A stretch of 64,000 bases of DNA from Sphagnum magellanicum (GCA_021904315.1 CM038907.1:28837223-28901222), one strand, 5' to 3'. Counted from the first letter of the stretch, positions 34,640-47,386 are shown. The notes: a model not told the origin generated them from the sequence alone. Program-made: numbers and translations.

Positions 34640-35060
34640 TATGAAAGGTAGGACTAAGTTTGTGAGAGATGTGATTTTAGTGAATTTGTTTGAGTTGTTT
34701 TGTTGCAAGTTGAAGTATTGTTGCAAGTTGTGGGGTTTTATTCTATTCATATGTGAGTTTGACATGTGTTTGGTGAGAGGTTGAACTTGTTTTTTTGTAT
34801 GTTAGAGCGTTATTATAGGTCATCAAACTCTAGTGCAACTCATTTGAACTTTGTTGCTCGTTGTGGAATTTTGAACATTTTTTGAAAGGTAAGAGATTTG
34901 TGAAAAGTGTATGTTTGGTTAAAAATTTTCAAAGAGATTTTACTCTAGTGAAAGCTTTGAATTGTTTTGTTATTTTTCCTATTATAGGTTGGGGCATTGT
35001 TGTAGTTTGTCAGAGTTATGTTGTAACTTGTTAAAGTTCTAGTGTTGGTCATTGTTGTCT
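34640..35060. repeat. Second copy of the TTGTTGCAACTTG repeat field
   Basis: Matches 23,280-23,395 in direct orientation in two places: gagagatgtgattttagtgaatttg… and tttgaacattttttgaaagg…. It carries the same gttgcaagttg words. It lies just outside the proposed right CACTA end. Confidence 0.6.
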
Positions 35061-35094
35061 GAAAGTTTCAAAAATCTGACACTTTACACCATGG

Positions 35095-35390
35095 TTGTTA
35101 AAGATGAAATCTTATTTGTTAAGAACATTGATGGGTTTGATGGATTACTTGCATGTGAAGACATGGCCACAAATAATTAGGATATGGAGAATGTGCATTA
35201 GGAATTTGGTAGTTTGTTCGAAGATAACGTATCATAACTTGTGACTGTGCAAGTTGAAATTGCACTTTGGAAGCCACACAACCAAGTTTCAATTTTTTGG
35301 GGTACTTTTGTTGTGAATGATGATCTACTTATGGATCTTGAAAATTCACAAATGTGTAATTTATGTTATTTGTAGATCAAAGAAAGTGGT
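35095..35390 (+). pseudogene. Decayed coding sequence upstream of the gypsy insertion
   Basis: Protein-like reading with a few stops: VKDEILFVKNIDGFDGLLAC, VQVEIALWKPHNQVSIFWGT, VVNDDLLMDLENSQMCNLCY, ending at the gypsy LTR. 'ALWK…CNLCY' recalls the BED-finger start of hAT-like transposases (LWK…CNFC), which would fit the downstream piece at 42,343. The assignment is tentative. Confidence 0.35.
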
Positions 35391-36209
35391 TGTCGCAACC
35401 CCACTTTGGCCAAGTGTGGGGGTGAAGCCCAACACTTGGAAAAGTTAGAGGTTTGGAGTCCTCCGGGACTCCCGAATGTTCAGAGCTCGATAGCAAGGCC
35501 CAAAACACCTCGCATTGAGGTGTTCTTGGCGTCATTGAAAAGGTCTTGAAACTTAGATATCGAAAATGGCCTCGCATTGGCAATTCGAACATCTATAGCC
35601 CAAGTTATGGGCAAAAGAAGGGCTGGGAGTCAAACTGGCAGTTTGACTCTCGACCACTAAAAGTCGGGAATCAACCTCTTTCCGACGTCGCCTTGAAGAG
35701 TGCGACACGGCGTTGGAAAGCTCTCGACGAGAGCTACAACATTGATTCAAGGCTTGTTCCGATCCGAGTTTGGGGCGAGGAGCTATGGCCGTTCAAAGTT
35801 CTGAGAGTCCAGCCGGGACACTTTCGGGACTCCATTTCGGGAGTCCAACAAAATGTGCCATTCGGATGTAGCCTTCGCGACCAGCCGCAGAGAATACTAT
35901 AAGGGGGAAGGTGGTGGCTTCCCCCGAGTCCGGGCCGTGATGAGTCTTGTGTGTTCAAGTGCCCGTGGCAAGTCCCAACACCCAAGGGTGTCCCGAATGC
36001 TAAACTAACCCGATTTGGTTAGTTTTTGGATGCAGATTCACACGAGCTAAGTTAGTCCCTCTTCCTAGTCTAATCCCTGGGCTCCCAACTCGACCCTCTA
36101 CCCCTTTCTAGAGTTGGAAGTTGGGAGCATGCTACTAAGTCACAATTTCCGCAACTTGACTTTGTGAAACCCTCAAGTGGGTTTCACCCTGTGACTTGGG
36201 AGCGCGTCA
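35391..36209 (+). repeat. 5' LTR of the gypsy element
   Basis: 819 bp, starting TGTCGCAACCCCACTTTGGC and ending GGGAGCGCGTCA. It is collinear along its whole length with 41,524-42,342 without length change. A TATA-like 'ctataagggggaag' lies near 35,900. Confidence 0.95.
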
Positions 36210-36211
36210 TG

Positions 36212-36223
36212 TGGTATCAGAGC
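36212..36223 (+). other. Primer-binding site (initiator tRNA-Met)
   Basis: TGGTATCAGAGC, the standard plant initiator-Met PBS, two bases after the 5' LTR. Confidence 0.95.
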
Positions 36224-36252
36224 AAGTGGTGAAGCTCACTTCTTGGGTTGAA

Positions 36253-39200
36253 ATGGCTCCCAAGAAGAACGGTAAGCAAGCTTCCGAGACTAGGCCCGAG
36301 GAACCCGTCGAAGACCTAGTAGCCTCGCCGAAATCAATTGGGGAGGAGGAACCGAACTCCCGGGAGGACCAAGATGAGCTCGAGGTTGGACTCGAAAGTG
36401 AGGAGGAACAACGGAGCTCGGTCCTATTCACCCCGGAGCAACTTGAAGTCCTCCTCAAGATGAATAGGCCCGACTTTGGTGAGTTGGTGGCGGCCCTCAA
36501 AACGAGGGCCTCCAAGGGTGAAAGGTTTCAACCGGCCAAGCCCGGGAACTTCGATGGTGTCCGAAACCGAAAAGTTGTGGATGCTTGGCTTGCCGAAATG
36601 GAAGACTACATACATGCCGCCAAGGTTGGTCGGCATTCCGCCGTGGAGCTTGCTCAATCCTATTTGAAAGGCTATGCCACCACTTGGTGGCGAACGGTGA
36701 GGCAAGACGAGGGCAAGAATCATGGCTATACGTGGGAGTTTTTCAAGGATTGCATTGAGGCGGAATTCATCCCGAGAAACTTCGATTACATTTCTAGGTG
36801 TAAACTCCGTGACCTTGTGAATGCCACAAATGAGAACTTGAGGCAATATGTGAGAGCTCATTCCGAACTCATGCTTGAGGTCCAGCACATGCACGAGATG
36901 GACCGTGTATGCCAATTCGTGATGGGGCTTCCAACTGGGCCAAGCGAAAGCTTGAGGAGAGTTGGCCCGCCTCATTATCCGAGGCCATCACAAAAGTGGA
37001 GAACTTCTCGGATGTGGGGCGGAGTGACAAATCCGGGTTCAAGAAGGACAACAAGTTTCTCCACAAGAAACCAAGGCATGAGGGGGAATGGAACCGGGGG
37101 CAAGGTAGCCCAACCAAAGAGAAGCCCAAACAATTCCAAGGCTCGAGGTTCAAACCAAAAGAAAGCTTTGTGAAAAAAGGGGCTCCCTCCAAAGGGACCC
37201 AACAAAAGGGAGATTTTGGAGCAAAGCCCAAGGGGGCATGCTTCAATTGCAACGAAGTGGGGCACTACTCCAAAGATTGCCCCAAGTCCAAATCGGGTGT
37301 TGGGAGCTCCAAGGTACTTGCTCTCAATGCCATTTTAGCCCAAAAGGAATGCAACCGGCTTATCTTCTTGAAAGGGAAGATTTCTAAGCGGGAAATTTTA
37401 TGTCTTTTGGACACAGGGGCTTCTCACAACTTCATAACTCGAGAAAGCGCCGAAAGGATGGAGCTCCACTTGGAGGAGCTCAAGGCACCCATTGAGGTGC
37501 ACTTCGCGGATGGGGTTCCCCATCCAACTACGTTACAAGCAAAAGAGGTGCCTCTCCAATTGGGGAATTAGAGAGGAAAGGTGGACTTGTTGATTTCCAC
37601 CTTGGGTGGAATGGATTGCATTTTGGGAATGGAGTTCATTACCCAAAACAATGTGCTCATAGAAGGGCACAATAGGTTAGTTAGAATCCCATCTAAAAGT
37701 GGGGTTGTGCGATTCAAGGCACAAGAGTTGCCTTGTGTGGGTGGTCCAACCATCCACTTTATGTTAGGAAAAGTTTGGGAAAAGGAATGCGTAAGAAGTG
37801 TTGGCATGATGTGTGTCATGCGGGTGTTAGACGAATATGAGCCCGAGGAAGCCACCAAGTTGGTGACTTCACCCAAGTGCATAAAGCAAGTTTTGGAAGA
37901 GTTTCCGGATGTGATGCCCGAAGAGTTGCCCGAGGACTTGCCCCCGAGAAGACGAGTTGATCATGCGATTGAAGTGATGCCGAGAGTGGCACCTCCTGCT
38001 AAGGCCCCATATAGAATGAGCCACGAGGAGTTAAAAGAGCTCAAGGTTCAACTTGAGGAACTCCTCATGAAAGGTTACATCAAACCAAGCAAGTCGCCGT
38101 ATGGGGCACCCGTCCTTTTTGTTCACAAGAAGGATGGGACCTTGAGGATGTGTGTTGATTATAGAGCACTCAACAAGGCAACGGTGAAAAATCGGTATCC
38201 TTTACCTCGCATCGATGATCTATTTGATCGTCTCTCGGGAGCCAAGGTTTTTAATAGAATTGATCTACGTTCGGGGTATTACCAAATAAGGATCGCGGAA
38301 GGGGACGAAGAAAAAACTGCTTGTCGCACGAGGTATGGCTCATATGAGTTCTTGATGATGCCCTTTGGGCTCACCAATGCACCCGCCACATTTTGTACCC
38401 TCATGAATGACATTTTTCGCGAATGGCTTGATGATTTTGTGGTCGTCTACATAGATGACATTTTGATTTATAGTAGCTCCATGGAGGAGCATGCGGAGCA
38501 CCTTCGCAAGGTGTTCCAAAGGCTAAGAGAAAACAAGTTGTGTGCCAAGCTTGAGAAGTGCGAATTTGGGGTGACGGAAGTGGACTTCCTTGGGCATAGG
38601 ATAACTCAAGAAGGTTTGATGATGGATGATCATAAGGTCAAGGCAATTTTGGATTGGGAGCCACCTAAGTCGGTTCCCGCCTTGAGATCCTTTTTGGGAT
38701 TGGCCTCCTACTATCGCAAGTTCATCAAGAACTTTGCGAAGATAGCGGCCCCTTTGACAAACCTCTTGAAGAAGTCCGCCGTCACTTATGATTAGGATGA
38801 AGCATGCGACGAAACCTTTGGAACATTGAAGGGCATTTTGGTGAAGGCGCCGGTGTTGAAGTTGCCCGACTTTGACAAGGACATTGAAATCCATTCCGAC
38901 GCCTCCGACTTTGCAATTGGGGGTGTCATAGTGCAAGATGGAAGACCGGTGGCTTTTGAAAGCAAAAAGTTGAGTGAGACGGAGAGAAAGTGGCCAACCC
39001 ACGAGAAGGAAATGTGGGCGGTCATACATTGCCTCAAGACTTGGGGTCATTACATAGGCTCCAAAGATGTGGTGGTGTGGACTGACAATGTGACCTTGAA
39101 GTATTTTTCCACTCAACCCAAGTTATCTTCGAAGCAAGTAAGGTGGCAAGACACATTGGCCTTGTTCAATGTGGACATCGACACAAGTCGGGAAAGGAGA

Positions 39201-40738
39201 ACATAGTCCCCGATGCCTTGAGCCGAAAACACTAACTTAGAATGGTGTGTGTGGGAGAGTCGGAACTTCAAAAGGAAGTTAGAGTTGCGAATTACCGGGA
39301 TGCTTTTGCCAAGGAAGCAAGGCAAAGCATCCAAAATGGAGCTAAGTCCCACTTCCATTTGAGAAATGGATTATTGTGGTACAAGCAAAATCGACTCTAT
39401 GTGCCAGAAGGGAGAATTAAGGACACACTTTTGAAGGAATGTCATGATGGACCGCTTGCGTGCCATGGTGGTGCAAAGCGCACCACAACATTCCTAAAGA
39501 AGTCCTACTATTGGCCCAACTTGAAGCTTGATGCGGAGGAGTATGTGAAGACTTGTTTAACTTGTCAACAAAACCGGACCCTTAACAAGAAGCAAGCGGG
39601 TTTGTTGCAACCTTTGCCAATTCCTCAAGGGCCGTGGGAAAGTGTGTCAATGGATTTCATGGTAAGTTTGCCCCCTTCCAAGGGGTTTGATGCCATCATG
39701 GTTGTGGTGGATCGATTTAGCAAGATGGCACACTTCATCCCCACAAAAGATGAAGCCACGGCTCAAGAGACGGGAAGGTTGTTCTTCTCCCACATTTTGA
39801 AGCATCATGGCCTTCCGAAGGACATAGTGTCGGATCGAGACCCGAAGTTTACAAGTAAGTTTTGGTGGGCCTTGTGGAAGCGAATGGGGTCGGAACTCAA
39901 GATGAGTACTTCGTTCCGTCCCCAAACCGATGGGCAAACCGAAAGGGTCAACTTGGTGATCCAACAATTCCTAAGGAATTATGTGGCGGCATATCAACAA
40001 GATTGGGTGGACCATTTGGAGTTAGCCAAGTTTTGTTACAACAACTCGGCACACTCCGCAATGGGGTTCACTCCATTCCAAATGGTGACGAACAAGTCAC
40101 CAATTATGCCCATGACTTGGGCATCACAAGGACAAACTCCAAGTGATGCAAGTGAGGAAGTGCCAATGGTCACACAACTTGATGAAGAGAGGCGGCGCCT
40201 TTGGGAGTTGGCAAAGGCCAACTTGGAGAAGGCGCATAAGAGGTACAAGGATTTTACGGACAAGTCCCGACGAGAGGTGAAATTTCAAGTGGGAGACGAA
40301 GTGTGGTTGAACATCAAGAACTTTCGGTTGCCAGAAGGTTTGAGTCATAAGTTTTTGGGCCCATATGCGGGTCCATTCAAAGTGTTGGAAAAGAAACTTT
40401 CCGACACTTATAAGTTAGAATTACCGGAAAACCTTAGAGTTCACCCCACATTTCATGTTTCCTTCTTGAAGCCGGTCAATCGTGATGCCTCAAGGCCTAA
40501 TCGAGAACACACCTCAAGGCCCCCACCGGACTTGGTTCATAATGAACCAGAGTTTGAGGTGGAGGCCGTGCTCAAATCAAGGCAATTTAGAGGTCGAGAG
40601 CGAGAGTACCTAGTTAAGTGGAAAGGATACCATCCGATAGAAGCTTCTTGGGTGAATGAATCTGACATGGAACATGCCCAAGAAGCCATAGAAGAGTTCC
40701 ACACTAGACCGGCAAAGAAGAAAAGACGTAGAGTGTGA
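36253..40738 (+). mobile_element. gag-pol coding region of the gypsy element (fossil, about four breaks)
   Basis: Order typical of Ty3/gypsy. Gag begins at MAPKKNGKQ, contains the retrotransposon gag core (WLAEMEDYIHAAKV, GYATTWWRTV) and a CCHC zinc knuckle (CFNCNEVGHYSKDC, about 37,240-37,280). The aspartic protease has LDTGASHNF (about 37,410). Reverse transcriptase has the YIDDILIYS core (about 38,450). RNase H carries DNVTLKYFSTQPKL (about 39,090). Integrase has an HHCC zinc domain (CHGGAKRTT … CLTCQQNR), DFMVSLPPS, SDRDPKFTS and QTDGQTERVN. A C-terminal chromodomain reads EYLVKWKGYHPIEASWVNE (about 40,605-40,665), which in this family guides integration to heterochromatin. The domain set is complete; the reading is interrupted about four times, so it is not expected to make a functional polyprotein. 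Confidence 0.9.
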
Positions 40739-41508
40739 TGAGGACATCACCTTTCTTTTAGTGAGGAAGAGTGTCCCATAAAATGTACCACATCAAGTTG
40801 CAAGTGAAATAAAAACATTAAAACTTCCAAGAGATTGTATCACGAGAAATTTGTATAAGGCAAATAGAGTTGTAAAGTGGCATGGGACAAATGGAACTAT
40901 TTCGCGTAGGCCCAAATCAAAATTGGACTCCTCCTTGGGGTTGAGGAAACTTGGTCCCGAGAGAGGAGGCAAGCAAGGTGAGCTTGCGGGAACATGCACA
41001 TGCCTTAAGTGCATCTTGAAGGGTTGGTTGGTAGTGTGGCCAATGCGGGAAGTCATGACCCCGCTCACATACTTTAACTGTAGTTTGGGACTTGGGTTTG
41101 GCGAACCCAAATGTTGCTTCCCGTACCTTGATAAGCAAACCTTTTTGTTAAGGTTTGGTTGTTGTGACTAAGGCGCGAAATAGGAAAAGGAGTCGTGTCA
41201 AATAGCTTAAGTCAAGAGTAGATTTGACTTAAGTCCTCACGAGGGGAAGAAATGGGAAAAAGTTCCTCCCAAATGAGGGCTTCGTCAATTAGGCTAGTTT
41301 AGTCTTTTGACGAAGCATGGGAAGAGGGTTTTCCACAAGACCCTCTTGGACTTGTCAAGAAAGTGTTGGAATCTTGGGGACGCCTAAATTAGCTTGAGAC
41401 AAGGTCCAAGCCGCAAAGAGTCGGCAAATGGCCAAGGATCCAAAAGAAAGAAATTGCAATTATATGAAGGAAAATTCTAAGTGTCAATGAGGACATTGAC
41501 CTCTTTCT
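40739..41508 (+). other. Non-coding 3' leader of the gypsy element
   Basis: About 770 bp between the end of pol and the polypurine tract. It has no recognised domain; the open frames here are short and unlike retroelement proteins. Base composition matches the element rather than the surrounding A+T-rich DNA. Confidence 0.6.
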
Positions 41509-41510
41509 TC

Positions 41511-41523
41511 TAGTGGGGGAGAG
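41511..41523 (+). other. Polypurine tract
   Basis: GTGGGGGAGAG-type purine run directly before the 3' LTR, the plus-strand primer site of the element. Confidence 0.85.
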
Positions 41524-42342
41524 TGTCGTAACCCCACTTTGGCCAAGTGTGGGGGTGAAGCTCAACACTTGGAAAAGTTGGAGGTTTGGAGTCCTCCGGG
41601 ACTCCCGAATGTTCAGAGCTCGATAGCAAGGCACAAAACACCTCGCATTGAGGTGTTCTTGGCGTCATTGAAAAGGTCTTGAAACTTAGATATCGAAAAT
41701 GGCCTCGCATTGGCAATTCGAACATCTACAGCCCAAGTTATGGGCAAAAGAAGGGCCGGGAGTCAAACTGGCAGTTTGACTCCCGACCACTAAAAGTCGG
41801 GAATCGACCTCTTCCCAACGTCGCCTTGAAGAGTGCGACACGACTTTGAAAAGCTCTCGACGAGAGCTACAACATTGATTCAAGGCTCGTTCTGATCTGA
41901 GTTCGGGGCGAGGAGTTATGGCCGTTCAAAGTTCTGAGAGTCCAGCTGGGACACTTTCGGGACTCCATTTCGGGAGTCCAATAAAATGTGCCATTCGGAT
42001 GTAGCCTCCGCGACCAGCCGCAGAGAATATTATAAGGGGGAAGGTGGTGGCTTCCCTCGAGTCCGCGCTGTGATGAGTCTTGTGTGTTCAAGTGCCCGTG
42101 GCAAGTCCCAACACCCAAGGGTGTCCCGAATGCTAAACTAACCCGATTTGGTTAGTTTTTGGATGCAGATTCACACAAGCTAAGTTAGTCCCTCTTCCTA
42201 GTCTAATCCCTAGGCTCCCAACTCGACCCTCTACCCCTTTTTAGAGTTGGAAGCTGGGAGCGTGCTACTAAGTCACAATTTCCGCAACTTGACTTTGTGA
42301 AACCCTCAAGTGGGTTTCACCCCATGACTTGGGAGCGCGTCA
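41524..42342 (+). repeat. 3' LTR of the gypsy element
   Basis: 819 bp, TGTCGTAACCCCACTTTGGC … GGGAGCGCGTCA. It is about 96% identical to the 5' LTR by eye count, with no insertions or deletions. Confidence 0.95.
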
Positions 42343-43300
42343 CATAGGTAATGTTCTAGCCCAAATTTTTTTTTGAAAAAAAGGTTGATTAAGTATACCA
42401 AAATTAATGGGAACATTCCCATGAAGACTCATGTTGATTTTGCACATCCCAAGTTGTTTGTTGAAAAAAAATTCAAGTTGTAGAAAAAATAATAGTGGTT
42501 GATGTAAATCATTCACACCACCATGGGAAAAAAAGGGTGGGTCGTTTAATTCTACAATCACCACATATTTTGGGTCCAAAAACATTTACAAAAAGAATGA
42601 TGAGGTGTAGTAGATGTTTCTTGAAGATATGGTGTTTTACATTTGCATAAGCTACTTTACAAAAAATAATTACATGAACAAAAAAATCTAATTTAAAAGG
42701 AGGCAAGAATGGGAGAAGGCTTGCATTGAAAATGGGATATGACTTGAGAACTTAAAAACCCTTATCAAAATTAGATTTTCATCTAAAGTCATCATGTTTG
42801 AAGAGACCTTAGAATTTAAACAAACCATCATCACTTGTTATGAAAGGCAAAAGATTGTCACTTTACAATTAGGTTGAGTTTCAAAGGCTTAAGTGTGGGA
42901 TATTGCAAAAGCAATCACATCATGCTTGAACCCTATGGCCACAAGTTATGTTATGAACCAATCCCACATTCATTAAGCTATTGTCTAATGCTTTAATTAT
43001 TACTATTACCCTAATTGTCAAGTTGCAAGCTCAAATAGTTGAAATGGTGTCACTTTCAAATAGGATTGAAGATTTGGACAATTTTTGATTTCGAACTCTT
43101 CCTCTTCCAAAGAAACATGTGAGAAGAAGTTCTAAAGGTCTTGAAACCTTTTCTTTCTAGTTTTTTTTTTTTTATACAAATCAAGTTCATAACATGTTCA
43201 TCATAATCTTGAATCCTCAATTCAAATCATTACAAGTTGTGAAAAATTTGGTGGGACATGGGGATGCAATCCAAGTTGTTTATAAGTATGAGTTTCTATG
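42343..43300 (+). pseudogene. Decayed coding sequence downstream of the gypsy insertion, possibly hAT-like
   Basis: Protein-like readings with stops and frame changes: VVDVNHSHHHGKKRVG (about 42,497-42,545), ITTYFGSKTFTKNDE-like sequence near 42,560, FLEDMVFYICISYF (about 42,618-42,660), and FSSKVIMFEETLEFKQTIIT (about 42,774-42,835), followed by CYERQKIVTLQL. 'EDMVFYICxSYxP' recalls the segment after the first catalytic region in plant hAT/DUF659 transposases. Together with 35,095-35,390 it suggests one gene split by the gypsy element. The family call is tentative. Confidence 0.4.
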
Positions 43301-44260
43301 CCAAATAATAACATGAAAGATTACCTAAAAGTTGAAGGTTCTTTGACTAATGACAATTATGAGTTGATTGAAGAAACAAAATATTTTGAAGATTTGGATG
43401 TACATGGTGATTATTGTTGCACATGTATTCAACTTTCCCATTTTATTTATTTATTTATTTTTCCAGCAAGAAATAAATATTTTGTTTTTGTTTTTGGTTG
43501 TTATCATTAACATTTCCAAGTTTTTGCAATAGGTTTTCTCAAGAGGGCTTGGAAGGAGTTTATGTAAAAGAGCTAAATACAAAATGGCAACCTATTGGAG
43601 AGAGAAGGTTTTTATGTGGGATAATTGGGGTGGGGTTTAGTGTGTTGGTGGGGTAGGCAACTTACACTACAATGGGCAAAGTTCTTTTCAGAATTAGGGT
43701 TCAATTTCCCTGCAAGTTCTTACAATTTTAGAATTTTGTATGCTCTCGTGTGAGTGAAAACAAATTGTGATCATCTAGATTTGGAATATGCATAATCTTT
43801 GTATATATTCGTGATTAATGTAAATTAAAAAATTGACAAATTCATGTCCATTGAAGAAACAAAATTGAAGTTGAATCCAAATCTGCTTTAACAAATAAAT
43901 TGCTGCAATTTTTTGATGCATATCCATTTATTATTATTATTTATAAAATATGCTTTATTGGTATTCTAGACTTAACTTTAAAATGTGATATTTGACCAAC
44001 ACTGGTTCATACCCATGATTCTATCCAAAAATTTAAGAACCAGGTCTGATACAGTTATCATAGCTTTCAATTTTTTGAAAAAATCAAACAACAGCTGATA
44101 AAACCACTGGTTCTTTATCAGTTCTTTCATGAAAACTGCTGGTTCTTTGAGGTGTGCTCGAAATAATTGGAGCCAGCATTTCTTTGATGCTTTTTTTTAA
44201 AAAACATTTGAATCAGGCAGTTCTCTAAGTCTGAAATACTTAAATAACTGGAATGGGTAG
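43301..44260. other. No gene seen
   Basis: A+T-rich DNA. The last ~200 bp (about 44,080-44,220) carry the ggttctttatcagttctttc repeat related to 8,800-8,850. Confidence 0.6.
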
Positions 44261-46744
44261 TTTTTTTAGAATTTCAAACACCACACAACACTGGCTTAAA
44301 GTCTAGCTTGTGGATGTTAACATGTCTCATTCATATATGAAAAGCACAATTATGCAAGATAGCGCAGATTGAAGAAGACTGTTACAGAAAGAGCAAAAGA
44401 AATGGAGTGTTCTCAGACATGGGTGGTCCTCTTCAAAGGGACAAGAAAAGTATGCAAGCAAGAAAACAACTACTGACTATTCACATTTGTTCCATAAGCA
44501 TGACAATTTGTGCCTAATTTGCCATCTCTAACACCACTACAGTCTCGTACTAAATTGGGACAAGTCGATAATAATATCAGATTTGATGTATACTTTTTTT
44601 TTATCTTCATCAGGCCTGCCTTGTAAGGCAGGCAGGGACATTGTGTTGAGAATCATTATAGACTATAGGAGCTTCAAAAGATTTTGGCCACTCAAAACTA
44701 GGTCATATTATTCATCTTAAATTGGTTTTTGAATGTTTTTCATCTTTAATTGAGTCACATTCATCCCTTTGGATCTTTAAAAAGTTTGGTCGGCTCCCAC
44801 CATGAGTCAAGCCCTCATCCCCAGTACAGCCCCCTTCAAGGTCCTTATCCTACACTACATCATCCAGTGACTCAGATCTCTAAGATTAGGGACTGATAAT
44901 GGGGATCCTAATTTTCAACTGTGGATGAATTCAAGATTAGGTCTAATACAGAAACAGCAAGAGGATGCCATGCATTGGTATCATTTGAGAAATGCTCCTC
45001 AAGTGTCCCCTTCTCACCTCTCCCCTCCCCATCACAAAAGAGAGGTCAAATTAAAAGGAACTTGCTCAAAAGTACTCAAATATAATGAACCCGTGTCCAG
45101 CAGGTATGTCAATTTTAATATATCTGTTGGGTAAGGACAAATATAAATTTTCAAAAATATAACAACCGGGTTGAGGTCTAGAGGCTTCAGGAAAGTTCCC
45201 TTGGTTCACTACAAAGATGATCTTTATCATGCAATGATACCTTGGTTCACTATCCAAACTAATGTTTGCACTGATCTGAAAGGTACTTGTTGGAAATGAC
45301 AACAGACAGAATCCTGATATTTGGATTGTTCCTTGTTATCACAGCACTTCCAATCATGATCTTTACAATTTAAAAAAAATCAGTGACAAAACACCGAGCA
45401 TGCAAGTCAGTTATGTGGAAGGTAATGCCCTGGTAGCATGGCCCTACACTGCATAAAAAAATGAGGTGGGTCCCTTACAAGGGGCCTGCTTGCACGGAGC
45501 TTATGATGTGGTATCAACACCCATGAGAGTTTAGAAGACTACAAGTTTTATCTCTATATCTCCATTGAGCAATTGTCTAGTTCTTCTGAACAATGATTTT
45601 GGATTATGCTAGGCTTTCTTGATGATGACCCTAAACCCCTAAACCTTACAAGTGATTGAGGTTCGATTTGTCACTAGTCCATGTTAAATGACTATAGGTC
45701 CTTATTATTGTAAGGGTAATGGAGTTAGCTAGTCATCCACAAACTCTTAGGGGTTAAGACTTTAGCAAGGGCGCTATCCCATTTTACCTTTGATTCATTC
45801 TACTTAGAAAGTGACCACTTCTGAAACAATCATCATAGCCTTCTAACTCTAGGGTAAAGTGGCATCTAACACAATTCCTAATTGGCAAAGGAAGGGGAAA
45901 GACAAAGTGTTTAAGGAAGATTGAACAATAAAAATTGGGTGACTAAAATTATATAAATAAACATTCAAGAATTGATTAAACTTCAAGTTAATATGAAAAT
46001 TTGAGTGTAGAAACTTAAGGTTTAATCCCCATAGAATAGTAAGGGAAAACTGAAAGAATTGGACACAATTTGTGATCTCTGTCAATTAAAATTTTGAAAC
46101 ATCTATAACATGTCAATGCATACTTTTTTACATCAACTGCTTTCACGGTTTTGATGAAATACTAGGCTGATATTTGAGAAAGAAATATATGTGAAAAATG
46201 CACTTGTATAAATGCATATATTGCATGTTAAATGCAAGGAATACACCTTTTAGGTTAAATATATATATAAAGAAAAACCTGATTGATTTGTTTAACATAT
46301 TAATTCACAGTAATACAACTACAAAATGTTAATGATTGCATTATTTTTAATCATCAAATAAACAAATAGTCTTATCACCACCACAATTGGCCAACCGCAT
46401 GGCATCAAGTAAAACCTATCAATTAAGGCAATGGTATTCAATGGTCATGGTTGTTTATGACCTACCACAAACAAGCATGACCTAAAAGGTCAAGGTCGTT
46501 ACCTATACCACCTTCTTTTAAATTACAAAAATTGATCAAATGTTATATATGACATTTAATGTAATAATTATACATATTGAACATGTAAATTGGGATGGAT
46601 CATATGAATATATTTTTAAAATTCCAAACCTATAATATATTATAAGTAAAATAATTCAGTTAATTAAAAATGTGCAATTATCATCCATGTACATGGAATA
46701 TTTTTATGTTAAATTTTTTTTCCTGCATAAGCTTGAATTTTTGG

Positions 46745-46800
46745 TACACAAGGAAAAAAGAAAAGAGGGGAGAGGGGAGGGGGGAGGGGGGGGGGGGAGT
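46745..46800 (+). repeat. Polypurine (GGGGA)n / G-rich tract
   Basis: agagggg-type repeats ending in about twelve consecutive G, within the right arm upstream of the gene. No counterpart was seen in the left arm. Confidence 0.8.
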
Positions 46801-47386
46801 GCTGTCTCTCACCTACATTGGTCCTCATGAGGAGTTTCACCCTCAGGTTTCAATTTTGCCTTACATGCACAATCACTAGGCTGCTCACATTCTTCACTAA
46901 ATGAAGTTTTCTGAAAATAATAATAAATTTTTACAAATCTTGTGAACTGATACTCAATTTCACTAAACATACCCAATTTCGCTCATTTTATCATGATGAC
47001 ACTCAAATTGGGGATGAAATAGGTATTAGAGAGTCAAACTAGGGCCCAAACATAGGGTGACTTTACAGATCACAACTGTCCATTAACAAAAGTCCAGCAC
47101 CATCTAAAAAGGAAATACTGAGATTTAATTATTTTAATACCAAGGGTTAAGTTGTCAGTTGATACCAAATTGGATTACGGTTTTCTTAATTAAAAAATTA
47201 GTTCACAGAGCCTCCATATATTTCTTAATTCAAAAATTTGGGCCTAAAACCAGAATAGCTAGGCCCTCCGTCCACCTCAGGTTGCGTCTTAAACCAGAGT
47301 ATGTGGCCACCGACCGCGCGCCCCCCCCCGCGCCCGTTGTTCCAGGGGAGGCAGGCGCGGCGGGCGAGGAAGATGGGCCTGGGCAG

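Larger units (their letters stand above)
35391..42342 (+). mobile_element. Ty3/gypsy chromovirus LTR retrotransposon, nearly whole
   Basis: Two 819-bp LTRs (TG…CA) enclose a 5.3-kb interior with initiator tRNA-Met primer site, gag-pol coding region and polypurine tract. Comparing the LTRs by eye gives about 32 differences in 819 (roughly 4%), mostly transitions. This suggests about 1.5 million years at a fast angiosperm-type rate (1.3e-8 per site per year) or about 9 million at a conifer-type rate (2.2e-9). The integrase ends in a chromodomain, so it is a chromovirus; the clade was not resolved. It looks whole in structure, with about four breaks in the coding region. The flanking five bases (gtggt and catag) do not give a clean target duplication; shifting the LTR end by two bases gives gtggt/taggt. 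Confidence 0.95.

Noticed and set aside
36424-37265. Long minus-strand open frames inside the gypsy element
   Set aside because: Antisense shadows of the G+C-richer gag coding region; no domains.
40851-41171. 106-codon frame after pol in the gypsy element
   Set aside because: No envelope-like or other recognisable features. It is treated as part of the non-coding 3' stretch.
35386-42347. A five-base target duplication for the gypsy element
   Set aside because: The flanks are gtggt and catag (or taggt if the end shifts by two), which is not a convincing match.
45484-45500. Second primer-binding-site-like 'tggtatcaacacc' in the right arm
   Set aside because: It departs from the TGGTATCAGAGC standard after eight bases and no LTR lies next to it.
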